A stretch of 7,757 nt of DNA, taken from the NCBI GenBank assembly GCA_020720565.1, contig DYOK01000128.1:1-7757 (forward strand), read 5' to 3'. Source of the stretch: Acetofilamentum sp. Lineage in GTDB: Bacteria; Bacteroidota; Bacteroidia; Bacteroidales; JAFGXI01. Made by a program: the position numbers and the translations under genes. The notes below the pieces were generated by a model. That model was given only the letters and a program-made list of their open reading frames with translations. It had not been told where the DNA came from and did no database searches. Positions 1 to 6,324 of the stretch are shown piece by piece (position 1 is the stretch's first letter; every line of letters starts with the position of its first letter).

Positions 1-2
1 AT

Positions 3-56
3 CAGATGATTGCATCTATTAAATATGAACTTTTGAAAAGTTTAACGAAGTATTGA
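3..56 (+). CDS. Possible 3' end of an upstream gene (partial)
   Basis: One plus-strand frame is open from the left edge to a TGA at 54-56 and reads QMIASIKYELLKSLTKY. The other two plus frames close within about 20 bases, and base composition becomes even more AT-rich after this stop. That is compatible with the C-terminal tail of a gene that starts outside the window. Seventeen codons are too few to recognise a family, and an open stretch of this length arises easily by chance. No terminator hairpin follows it. Confidence 0.2.
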   Translation, partial: QMIASIKYELLKSLTKY

Positions 57-220
57 AAATAATCTTAATACTTAAAATCATAATACTTGCTACAACAACC
101 TAAAAATACAATTATATAAAACAATTAACACTAAATTAATCACATTTTAAAGATTTAAAGACGCATCATATTCAAATTAAAATATCTACATTTTTTTGTA
201 AAAATAAGTCTAAAAACAAA

Positions 221-248
221 TTTGAGTAGTCGCTAATATTTATCTTTG
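221..248 (+). promoter_or_regulatory. Putative Bacteroidota-type promoter for mqnE
   Basis: TATCTTTG at 241-248 matches the Bacteroidota -7 consensus TAnnTTTG at every fixed position. A TTTG lies at 221-224, but the gap of 16 bases is shorter than the usual 17 to 23, so the -33 assignment is weaker. Transcription would start near 255 and give a leader of about 95 bases. A poorer -7 match, TAGCTTTT, lies closer to the gene at 328-335. Confidence 0.45.
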
Positions 249-310
249 TTTAAATAGTCTTTCGAATAAAAATAATTCGCACACTTCAACTCAAAGTATT
301 AACAATCTGT

Positions 311-329
311 TATTTATAATTTATAAATA
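311..329. repeat. 19-bp AT-only inverted repeat before mqnE
   Basis: Perfect arms TATTTATAA (311-319) and TTATAAATA (321-329) flank a single T, ending 20 bases before the mqnE ATG. With a one-base centre it is better suited to a dimeric DNA-binding protein than to an RNA hairpin. All-AT composition makes chance occurrence plausible, so a regulatory role is inference only. Confidence 0.35.
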
Positions 330-349
330 GCTTTTGAACCTTCACATAT

Positions 350-1468
350 ATGATAAATATTGAAACAATTTTAGCTAGCGACATAAGTGCTGAACTTAAA
401 CACATAGCTCAAAAAGTTTTCCACAAACAACGCATAAGCCCAGAGGAAGGCTTATGGCTTTTCCACAAAGCAGAACTCGGTTTTTTGGGCAGTCTTGCCA
501 ATATGGTGAGAGAACGATTACATGGTGACAATACATACTTCAATCGGAATTTCCATATAGAGCCCACCAACATTTGCATATACAATTGTTCTTTTTGTTC
601 TTATAAGCGAAATGCTGGTCAAGAGGGTGCTTGGGAATTTAGCACTGACGAAATGCTAGAAATGGTTAAAAAGTATGATGGTCAACCCGTTACAGAAGTA
701 CATATTGTAGGTGGAGTCCATCCCAAACGCGATTTGCACTATTATGGTGAATTGCTCAAAACCATTAAAACACATCGACCCGATTTACACATTAAAGCAT
801 TTACTGCAGTAGAGCTCGAATTTATGATTAAACGAGCAGGCATGAGTATATCGGAAGGATTAAAAGCATTAAAAACATATGGTTTAGATTCTATACCAGG
901 TGGAGGTGCCGAAATTTTTGATGAGCAAATTCGTAAGGAAGTATGTGGTGCCAAATCTACAACTGACATTTGGTTGGAAATTCACGAAACAGCTCACAAA
1001 GTTGAGATTCCATCTAATGCTACTATATTATATGGACACATCGAAAAATATGAGCATCGAATAGACCATATGTTGCGTTTAAGAGATTTACAAGATCGAA
1101 CTGGAGGTTTTAACACCTACATTCCGTTAAAGTTCCGAAAAGAAAACAATCACCTTTCATATTTGGGTGAGGTAAGCACGGAGGAAGACCTCAGAAACTA
1201 TGCTGTTTCAAGAATTTTTCTTGACAATATTCCTCACCTAAAAGCTTATTGGCCCATGATTGGTAAACCCACCACTCAGCTAGCCTTATCTTTTGGTGTA
1301 GACGATATTGATGGCACCATCGACGATACAACCAAAATTTATACAATGGCAGGAGTTGAAGACCAAACGCCAGTGATGAATACAGCTTCATTAGTTGAAT
1401 TAATAAAAGGAGCCAATCGTATTGCTGTTGAACGAGATACACTGTACAATACAATAAAAGCATACTAA
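350..1468 (+). CDS. mqnE: Aminofutalosine synthase (radical SAM), menaquinone biosynthesis
   Basis: This 372-residue cytoplasmic enzyme should join the MqnA product 3-[(1-carboxyvinyl)oxy]benzoate to the adenosyl part of S-adenosylmethionine, giving aminofutalosine in the futalosine pathway to menaquinone. The radical SAM cluster motif is Cys76-x3-Cys80-x2-Cys83, preceded by HIEPTN (69-74). The segment EVHIVGGVHP (116-125) is typical of MqnE; the related cyclase MqnC has a different sequence there. GLDSIPGGGAEIFD (178-191) and a TGGFNTYIPLKF stretch (251-262) also fit, and the length is normal for the family. The ATG gives a natural N-terminus and no Shine-Dalgarno sequence is present. No other mqn gene is in the window, so the pathway genes are scattered or elsewhere. 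CofH and MqnC are the nearest alternatives and fit less well. Confidence 0.93.
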   Translation: MINIETILASDISAELKHIAQKVFHKQRISPEEGLWLFHKAELGFLGSLANMVRERLHGDNTYFNRNFHIEPTNICIYNCSFCSYKRNAGQEGAWEFSTDEMLEMVKKYDGQPVTEVHIVGGVHPKRDLHYYGELLKTIKTHRPDLHIKAFTAVELEFMIKRAGMSISEGLKALKTYGLDSIPGGGAEIFDEQIRKEVCGAKSTTDIWLEIHETAHKVEIPSNATILYGHIEKYEHRIDHMLRLRDLQDRTGGFNTYIPLKFRKENNHLSYLGEVSTEEDLRNYAVSRIFLDNIPHLKAYWPMIGKPTTQLALSFGVDDIDGTIDDTTKIYTMAGVEDQTPVMNTASLVELIKGANRIAVERDTLYNTIKAY

Positions 1469-1489
1469 ACAAATCAGATTATTTGCCAT

Positions 1490-1519
1490 AAAAAAAACCA
1501 CTAAAAAGTGGTTTTTTTT
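1490..1519. terminator. Bidirectional intrinsic terminator between mqnE and the lipoprotein gene
   Basis: An inverted repeat centred on CCACT (1498-1502), loop AAAA (1503-1506) and AGTGG (1507-1511) is flanked by eight A on the left and eight T on the right. Read on either strand it forms a hairpin followed by a run of U. It lies 21 bases after the mqnE stop and 21 bases after the end of the converging lipoprotein gene, so it can serve both. Confidence 0.9.
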
Positions 1520-1540
1520 ATAATTGTATGTTTTATAATA

Positions 1541-2410
1541 TCATTCCTGTTCTTGAGCCATTTCGATAAGCTCGGTACCTTTGTGAGTATGCTTGTACCC
1601 TTCGGAACCAGTGAGTGCATGTGTGTAAATGTGATCTAAAGTTCTCGACCATTTAGTTTCGAGATTCTTTAACATATCAATTTCCCACAACAAGTTATAC
1701 TCCCCATTAGCATACTTATGACTTACACTTTCTAAAGTTTGTGTACTGAAAGAAGTATCACCTACGCCTTCCAAATCGTCATCATCAAAATCGTACACAT
1801 ATGTTACTGCATAATTTGTAAGATACGTCGCATTCTCGACTTCTAATACGATTCGTTCTTTCTTTTTGTATCCATCCACATTGTATAAGAAATTCCAACG
1901 ACCACGCAATTCAGTACGATAATTTCTAGTCAAAGTAGAATCGATACGGAATGGGTCAGAAACTGGTGCGAAAATTCCAACACTGTCAGAACCTTCTTCA
2001 AAATACTTTGAAATAGTTTTTTCGAGGGTATATTCGTAAGCATAATCGAATGTACCATCTTCTCTAAATATATATTTACCTTCGATTACTCTACCTTTCC
2101 ACTCGATTGAAGTATCTTGACCTGCATGCAAACTGTCTTGGGTCGCACTTGTCATGTCAATATAGGTGGTATATTCACTTATGGTAGTTTTATCGGTTTG
2201 ATGAAAGTCGATTTCTCTATTTTCACCTGAGTTAAACTTTACAAAGTAGTCCCCAGTAAACACATTGATGGTCCATTCTCCCGACAAACGGGCTTTTCTG
2301 GAACGGAACGAAATGAACGGATCTTCTTCACCTTTTTTGAAACACCCCTCCAAAACGACTGACGTTAAAGTCAATATTAACAAGAAGCCAACTATCTTAA
2401 ACTTTTTCAT
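1541..2410 (-). CDS. Bacteroidota lipoprotein, possibly lipocalin-like, function unknown
   Basis: The 289-residue product begins with a short basic N-terminus, a hydrophobic stretch (residues 6-20) and the lipobox L20-E-G-C23, so Cys23 should be lipidated. An acidic GEED patch (27-30) just after the cysteine resembles the acidic signals that send Bacteroidota lipoproteins to the cell surface, although the surface call is inference. The rest is soluble and probably beta-rich, with many aromatic residues and threonines. SGEW (43-46) and RGRW (169-172) are each preceded by a basic segment, like the Gly-x-Trp of lipocalin folds, hinting at two related halves. An acidic run DFDDDDLEG (207-215) lies in the second half. 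I recognise the general lipoprotein type but no characterised family. A good promoter match lies upstream and the gene ends at a shared terminator. Confidence 0.85.
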   Translation of the reverse strand: MKKFKIVGFLLILTLTSVVLEGCFKKGEEDPFISFRSRKARLSGEWTINVFTGDYFVKFNSGENREIDFHQTDKTTISEYTTYIDMTSATQDSLHAGQDTSIEWKGRVIEGKYIFREDGTFDYAYEYTLEKTISKYFEEGSDSVGIFAPVSDPFRIDSTLTRNYRTELRGRWNFLYNVDGYKKKERIVLEVENATYLTNYAVTYVYDFDDDDLEGVGDTSFSTQTLESVSHKYANGEYNLLWEIDMLKNLETKWSRTLDHIYTHALTGSEGYKHTHKGTELIEMAQEQE

Positions 2411-2457
2411 AAATTGATGTATATATTTTAATACACAGTTTTTATACTTTCAGCTCG

Positions 2458-2488
2458 TAAATATATTGATATTATTCGAATCTACAAA
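2458..2488 (-). promoter_or_regulatory. Putative promoter of the lipoprotein gene
   Basis: On the minus strand TTTG (plus 2485-2488) is followed by exactly 19 bases and then TATATTTA (plus 2458-2465), which differs from the Bacteroidota -7 consensus TAnnTTTG only in the last base. Spacing is at the family norm. Transcription would start near 2451 and leave a leader of about 40 bases. This implies that the lipoprotein gene can be transcribed independently of pepE. Confidence 0.55.
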
Positions 2489-2522
2489 CAAAGAACTGAA
2501 TATTTTATTTTTTTAATAACTT

Positions 2523-2541
2523 GTTGATATCATGTTGATAC
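2523..2541. repeat. Direct repeat GTTGATAT / GTTGATAC, 11 bp apart
   Basis: GTTGATAT at 2523-2530 and GTTGATAC at 2534-2541 start 11 bases apart, about one helical turn. They lie between the pepE stop and the lipoprotein promoter, about 35 bases upstream of its -33 element. Tandem sites on one face of the helix would suit an activator, but that is speculation from position alone. Confidence 0.35.
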
Positions 2542-2560
2542 TTTGTTCATATGTGAAAAC

Positions 2561-2576
2561 GTAAAACATGTTTTAC
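2561..2576. repeat. Perfect 16-bp palindrome downstream of pepE
   Basis: GTAAAACATGTTTTAC is a perfect palindrome with no spacer, four bases past the pepE stop. As RNA it would give only a six-pair AT-rich stem with a CATG loop and no U-run behind it, so it is a poor terminator. The form fits a dimeric transcription factor site, which could act on the lipoprotein promoter some 75 to 100 bp away. Confidence 0.5.
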
Positions 2577-2580
2577 AACA

Positions 2581-3288
2581 TTATTTTAGCAAAAACTGAA
2601 AATTCTCATTCGAGTTAAGCTCCAATGGTTCAGTTTTATGTCTAAAAACACGTAACGATTTTTCTCCTATATGTTGAATTTGACTGCCTTCAATTCGAAA
2701 CATACAGCCTTCGCGAAGCCCAACAACTGTTTCTTTTGGGTTCATTTCGAGAAATTCTAATATTCGATCTTCTCTAGTTTCGCCGCCATGACCTTCGGGA
2801 TGGGCATCAAGGTAATGCGGATTAATCTGAAAAGGAATCAAACTGGTTGCGTTAAAACTTTTTGGTTGAATTATGGGCATATCGTTTGTGGTTCTAATAG
2901 ACGGACAAGCCACATTAGATCCTGCACTCCAACCGATAAAAGGAGTCCCTTCGATTACTTTATTTCGTATGGCATCAATCAAACCCAATTCATGTAATTG
3001 ATGAGTCAGAGCAAAGGTATTGCCACCGCCAACCACAATGGCTTGTGCATTTTGGACAGCCTGTATTGGGTCAGAAAAATGATGGATACTTACGATTTCG
3101 TGTCCAATCTCATTAAATTTTGCTTTTACTTTTGCTTCGTAATCGTCATATTTCACGGTTACACCTGCATATGGAATAAAAAGTAACTTGATAGGTTGAT
3201 TTCCTATGAAATCTTTAATGTAGGGCATTGGGTATTCCAAGTAAGGCTGCCCTGCCATGGTGGAATTGCTGATTAATAATAATCGCAT
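2581..3288 (-). CDS. pepE: Dipeptidase E (peptidase family S51)
   Basis: This 235-residue cytoplasmic serine peptidase should hydrolyse dipeptides with an N-terminal aspartate. The fold is related to class I glutamine amidotransferases. The nucleophile is Ser121 in the elbow GWSAGSN (119-125). Asp136 in TTNDMPI and His158 in INPHYLDAHPEG complete the triad, and all three align one residue later than Ser120, Asp135 and His157 of the E. coli enzyme. VVGGGNTFAL (85-94) is the conserved glycine-rich loop. Length is close to the usual 230 or so, and there is no signal peptide. The gene follows the alanine dehydrogenase-like gene by 91 bp on the same strand, and I see no clear promoter in that gap, so read-through is possible. 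Confidence 0.93.
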   Translation of the reverse strand: MRLLLISNSTMAGQPYLEYPMPYIKDFIGNQPIKLLFIPYAGVTVKYDDYEAKVKAKFNEIGHEIVSIHHFSDPIQAVQNAQAIVVGGGNTFALTHQLHELGLIDAIRNKVIEGTPFIGWSAGSNVACPSIRTTNDMPIIQPKSFNATSLIPFQINPHYLDAHPEGHGGETREDRILEFLEMNPKETVVGLREGCMFRIEGSQIQHIGEKSLRVFRHKTEPLELNSNENFQFLLK

Positions 3289-3379
3289 AGATGTAATTTT
3301 ATGGTTTCTTATAAATGGCTTAGTTACTGAACAAGAAGTATGCTCTTAGCAATTTCTTCAAAAAACAAATTGTTTGATT

Positions 3380-4582
3380 CTAAAACGCTGATAAAATTAA
3401 ATCAATATCTTGATTTGGCAAATCGAAAATATCAGCAATTTGACGATTAACCATAATTCCGTTATATAAATAAAGTCCATTTCGGAAATTCACATCATTT
3501 TTAAGAAATTGTGTGACATTCCCATAATGTTTAAAGCTGGATAATTGTTGTAAAAATATATTACCTAAAGCATAACTTGCCGTTCTGGGAACCATAGATG
3601 GTACATTTGGCACACCGAAATGCGTCACACCATGAATAATTTTTGTAGGTTGATTAAAATCGGTTAATTGAGATGTTTCGAAACATGAAACCTGATCAAT
3701 ATTTAAATCGAGAATTATTGCATCTTTTTTGATCAAGCCAATCAATTCTTCTTTAATAGCGTATCCATTCAACAAATCTTTGACTGACATGGCTCCGATT
3801 AACACATCGGCACGTGGTAACTCTTTCTTTAAAACTGAAAGATGAAAAACAGAAGTATAAATTGGTTGTGAAACTTTTTGTGATAATACTCTTAGTTTAC
3901 TAATTGAGGGGTCGAACACTTTAACAACTGCACCTTGATCTATTGCTGATTGGGCGGCTGATTGTGCCATATACCCAGCACCCAAAACGAGTACTTCGGA
4001 TGGTCGATTGCCCGCAATACTTCCTAGCAATTTGCCTCTTTGCTCTCGCATAAAGTTTGCTGCATAGTTAATTGCAACCTTGCCGGAAATTTCGCTCATC
4101 ATTTGGACAAAGGGGAACTCTCCATTTTCGTCTTTAATAAATTCTAGAGCAATAGCGGTTACCTTTTTCTTAATCAGTTCTTGAAAATATGTTTTACTTA
4201 GTGTTTTAACATTTAACGATGAAATCAGAATTTGATTTTTCCTAAGTAGTTTTATTTCATTTTCACATGCTGGAGCCACTTTTATAATGATATCAGCCTG
4301 ATAGACCTCTTCTTGAGTTTTTACAATAACAGCTCCATATTCGGCATAATGCAGGTCTTCAAATCCAGACGCAAGACCAACCCCAGTTTCAACCATGACT
4401 TTAATTCCATTTTCGGTTAAAAATCTAACCGTAAATGGTGTTATAGCCACTCTACGCTCTTTTTTATGATTTTCTTTCGGAACCCCAATCGACATCGAAT
4501 TTACAGACGATTCGGGCATAAACAATTCTTCTTGATATTCGAATTGAAATCGGCTGATGTTAGATTGAACTTTTGCTGTCAT
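3380..4582 (-). CDS. Alanine dehydrogenase / PNT family protein
   Basis: This 400-residue soluble protein belongs to the alanine dehydrogenase and transhydrogenase-alpha family. Alanine dehydrogenase interconverts L-alanine and pyruvate plus ammonia with NAD. From memory of the Mycobacterium tuberculosis enzyme, Arg15, Lys75 and Asp270 correspond here to Arg44, Lys101 and Asp296 (IDQVSCFE). The fourth residue, His96, is Asn124 (SSLNVK). The nucleotide loop reads GAGYMA (201-206), with Ala for the third glycine, and Asp224 ends the second strand, favouring NAD over NADP. About 30 extra N-terminal residues, including EELFMPES, match a similar extension I recall in Bacteroidota homologues and support this ATG over later ones. 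Membrane domains of a transhydrogenase are absent. The family is certain; true alanine dehydrogenase activity is less so. Confidence 0.85.
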   Translation of the reverse strand: MTAKVQSNISRFQFEYQEELFMPESSVNSMSIGVPKENHKKERRVAITPFTVRFLTENGIKVMVETGVGLASGFEDLHYAEYGAVIVKTQEEVYQADIIIKVAPACENEIKLLRKNQILISSLNVKTLSKTYFQELIKKKVTAIALEFIKDENGEFPFVQMMSEISGKVAINYAANFMREQRGKLLGSIAGNRPSEVLVLGAGYMAQSAAQSAIDQGAVVKVFDPSISKLRVLSQKVSQPIYTSVFHLSVLKKELPRADVLIGAMSVKDLLNGYAIKEELIGLIKKDAIILDLNIDQVSCFETSQLTDFNQPTKIIHGVTHFGVPNVPSMVPRTASYALGNIFLQQLSSFKHYGNVTQFLKNDVNFRNGLYLYNGIMVNRQIADIFDLPNQDIDLILSAF

Positions 4583-4612
4583 CTGTTAAGTGTTATCTTT
4601 TACTGTATTTTG

Positions 4613-4640
4613 CTAAAGTATGCAGAAAATCGATGTCAAA
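4613..4640 (-). promoter_or_regulatory. Possible promoter of the alanine dehydrogenase-like gene
   Basis: On the minus strand TTTG (plus 4637-4640) precedes TACTTTAG (plus 4613-4620), one base off TAnnTTTG. The 16-base gap is slightly short. Transcription would begin near 4606, leaving a leader of about 24 bases. The gene is separated from mltF by 236 bp, so an own promoter is expected. Confidence 0.35.
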
Positions 4641-4648
4641 AAAAATGA

Positions 4649-4666
4649 TTTCTACAAAAGTAGAAA
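4649..4666. terminator. Possible weak hairpin terminator downstream of mltF
   Basis: TTTCTAC (4649-4655), loop AAAA and GTAGAAA (4660-4666) form a perfect seven-pair hairpin. On the minus strand a run of eight T follows three bases after the stem, which would suit termination of mltF transcripts before the next gene. The stem is short, AT-rich and about 150 bases from the mltF stop, so it could equally be an operator next to the downstream promoter. Confidence 0.35.
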
Positions 4667-4779
4667 AATTAATCAACTCCTATGATTCAGAATGATGAAT
4701 AAAAAAAATTGAAAAAAGATAGTTCACAATATGCCTCTAAATAGTACTTTTATTCGAATTATCGACACTTAAGAAAGCC

Positions 4780-4804
4780 ATTTTTAAAATTAAATTTTAA
4801 AAAT
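4780..4804. repeat. 25-bp AT-only inverted repeat after mltF
   Basis: Arms ATTTTTAAAAT (4780-4790) and ATTTTAAAAAT (4794-4804) are perfectly complementary around TAA, starting 14 bases past the mltF stop. As RNA this could fold, but with A-U pairs only and no U-run behind it. It may be a weak 3' end structure or a bendable A-tract element; chance is possible in this AT-rich gap. Confidence 0.4.
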
Positions 4805-4818
4805 TTGATAATAATAGT

Positions 4819-6234
4819 TTATTTTGGGAATAAGGTTTTATAAGCTTTATATCGTTCTTGAACTTGCTTAACATACGAAATGGCACGTGTTCCATTACAA
4901 TACCCATTTCTAACTACAGGGTCGTTATAGTACTTCTTTTGAGATTTTACAGATAGAAAGAAAGCCACATTCATGTCCCAAACAGAAGTGTCCTTTTGGA
5001 ACTTTTTAGTTAAGTTTATAGCATCAATCACATGACCATATCCTATATTATAAGAAGCCAACACAAAGTTAATTCGTTCTATTGAATCTGGGACTTGTGG
5101 TTTTAGTTGAATATCTAGCCAGTTTAAGAATTCTATGCCTGATTTTATTTGCACAAAAGCTGACGCACTAGAATCCAAACCAAATTTATTTCCGGTTGAT
5201 GGCAGCATTTGCATCAAACCATAAGCACCATATCCGCCTTGGGCTTGCTCGTTAAATTTTGATTCTTGGTAAACAATTGCTGAAATAAAACGCCAATCCC
5301 AATGGTAGGTTTGTGATACTTCTTTAATCATTTTATCGAACGGCGAAATCGATTCGCCAGAACCTGAATGAAATTCACTTATGTTAGATGAAATTGAGTT
5401 GTTTTCACCATAATACTTATTATAAGTGGCAGTGTACCAATTTGTTTGTTTAACTTTTTTTAAAAAATTATTTATAGTACGTAAAAGTGAGTCTTCGCCT
5501 AAAGAAATTGCCCATGACACATTTTGTAAAGGGCTGATTGGTGTTTTAAAATCCAAATCGGTGAAATAATACGAATTAAAATTTGCAATATTCTGATCAC
5601 AAACCGTAAAATCGATATCGCCATTAGATACAAGTTCAATAAGTGCTTCTTCGCTGTATTCTTCAGATTCTATAACTTGAATGGGGATTTTTTGACTTGA
5701 AGAAATATTTTTTAAACAGTGAGCATAAACAGAATTAGAAGGTACATATATTTGACAATCTTTTAGTTGGTCTATAGTTCGAATCGGCAACAATATTTTA
5801 GAATTTGATTTTGTTGAATCTTGTTGAATGATGTGCTGTACCAAAACTTGCCTTGTTTGAAACAGTGGATTTGTAAACTTAATCAAATCTTTTCTGCTAT
5901 CAATTTCGGTCAGATTAAGTGCTATAATATCGACTTCACCAGAAGCTAACAATTTCAAACTTTCTTTTAAGTCGTCCATTAACACAAATTCAACCTCAAG
6001 ATTTAATTCACTAGCAAATTTTTTTATCAAATCGAATTGGAAACCCATCGTCTGACCTTTGTAAATAAAGTAGTCGGTTGAATTTGACTCCGTGAGTACT
6101 ACAATCTTTTTTTGTGAAAGGATTTTGTTCCATTTTGCATTAGACACGGCAATTTCATTTCGAGCCTCCTGAAACACACATGAGTTCAATAATAAAGCTA
6201 AAGCAACAATATTTCTGATATAATTCCATTTCAC
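4819..6234 (-). CDS. mltF: MltF-like membrane-bound lytic murein transglycosylase
   Basis: This envelope protein should cleave peptidoglycan glycan strands, forming 1,6-anhydromuramic acid ends. Translation starts at GTG (plus 6232-6234); a stop codon two codons upstream and the signal sequence that follows leave no good alternative. Residues 5-18 are hydrophobic and end in the lipobox L16-N-S-C19, so the protein is probably an outer-membrane lipoprotein. Residues about 42-277 form a family 3 solute-binding domain (KIVVLTESN, GFQFDLIKKFASELN, SRKDLIKFTNP). Residues about 300-471 form the SLT domain, with catalytic Glu324 in YQES, GAYGLMQMLPS (336-346) and ASYNIGYGHVIDA (393-405). The length of 471 is near the family norm. 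It is divergent from hutI. Confidence 0.9.
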   Translation of the reverse strand: MKWNYIRNIVALALLLNSCVFQEARNEIAVSNAKWNKILSQKKIVVLTESNSTDYFIYKGQTMGFQFDLIKKFASELNLEVEFVLMDDLKESLKLLASGEVDIIALNLTEIDSRKDLIKFTNPLFQTRQVLVQHIIQQDSTKSNSKILLPIRTIDQLKDCQIYVPSNSVYAHCLKNISSSQKIPIQVIESEEYSEEALIELVSNGDIDFTVCDQNIANFNSYYFTDLDFKTPISPLQNVSWAISLGEDSLLRTINNFLKKVKQTNWYTATYNKYYGENNSISSNISEFHSGSGESISPFDKMIKEVSQTYHWDWRFISAIVYQESKFNEQAQGGYGAYGLMQMLPSTGNKFGLDSSASAFVQIKSGIEFLNWLDIQLKPQVPDSIERINFVLASYNIGYGHVIDAINLTKKFQKDTSVWDMNVAFFLSVKSQKKYYNDPVVRNGYCNGTRAISYVKQVQERYKAYKTLFPK

Positions 6235-6265
6235 TTTTTAAAGGTATGTTTTTTTAAGCACAAAA

Positions 6266-6273
6266 AAAAATTA
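6266..6273 (-). promoter_or_regulatory. Possible -7 element for mltF
   Basis: On the minus strand TAATTTTT differs from TAnnTTTG only in its last base. It lies two bases beyond the left arm of the 6276-6323 dyad, in nearly the same geometry as the hutI -7 element at the right arm. No TTG at a suitable -33 distance was found, and the T-run makes a chance match likely. Confidence 0.25.
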
Positions 6274-6275
6274 TC

Positions 6276-6323
6276 AAAATTCACGATTACTAATATTTGA
6301 CAGCGATTAGCATTGTGAATTTT
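6276..6323. promoter_or_regulatory. Interrupted dyad (candidate operator) in the mltF/hutI divergent region
   Basis: AAAATTCAC (6276-6284) is exactly complementary to GTGAATTTT (6315-6323). Inside these arms a second pair, CTAAT (6290-6294) and ATTAG (6306-6310), is also inverted, shifted by one base. CGATTA occurs twice in direct orientation 20 bp apart (6284-6289 and 6304-6309). The right arm touches the hutI -7 element. The arrangement suits one regulator controlling both genes, but no regulator gene is in the window. Confidence 0.45.
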
Positions 6324-6324
6324 A

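Larger units (their letters stand above)
57..349. other. AT-rich intergenic region upstream of mqnE
   Basis: About 290 bases of roughly 80% A+T hold no convincing reading frame on either strand. The visible structures are a perfect -7 promoter match at 241-248, a 19-bp inverted repeat at 311-329, two copies of TAATACTT 15 bp apart (66-73 and 81-88), and two copies of ACAATTA 13 bp apart (108-114 and 121-127). The short repeats may be chance in such skewed sequence. I see no tRNA, riboswitch-like fold or strong hairpin. Confidence 0.6.

Noticed and set aside
217..224. CAAATTTG palindrome in the mqnE leader
   Set aside because: Only 8 bp in about 80% AT sequence; expected by chance.
742..1472. 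Minus-strand open frames within mqnE
   Set aside because: They lie opposite a complete, clearly recognised gene, and their translations resemble no protein.
2788..3186. Two plus-strand open frames opposite pepE
   Set aside because: pepE has an intact catalytic triad and normal length; the opposite-strand translations are low-quality shadows.
3362..3374. AAACAA-A-TTGTTT inverted repeat after the alanine dehydrogenase-like gene, considered as its terminator
   Set aside because: The one-base centre cannot form a good RNA loop and the stem is six AT-rich pairs, so it is weaker than chance expectation would require for a call.
4466..4648. Plus-strand 60-codon frame across the start of the alanine dehydrogenase-like gene
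   Set aside because: Most of it overlaps the conserved N-terminal part of that gene, the rest is AT-rich leader, and no family is recognisable.
1541..6234. Single four-gene minus-strand operon
   Set aside because: Gaps of 236, 91 and 170 bp, with promoter-like sequences in two of them, argue for separate units; only read-through between the alanine dehydrogenase-like gene and pepE remains plausible.
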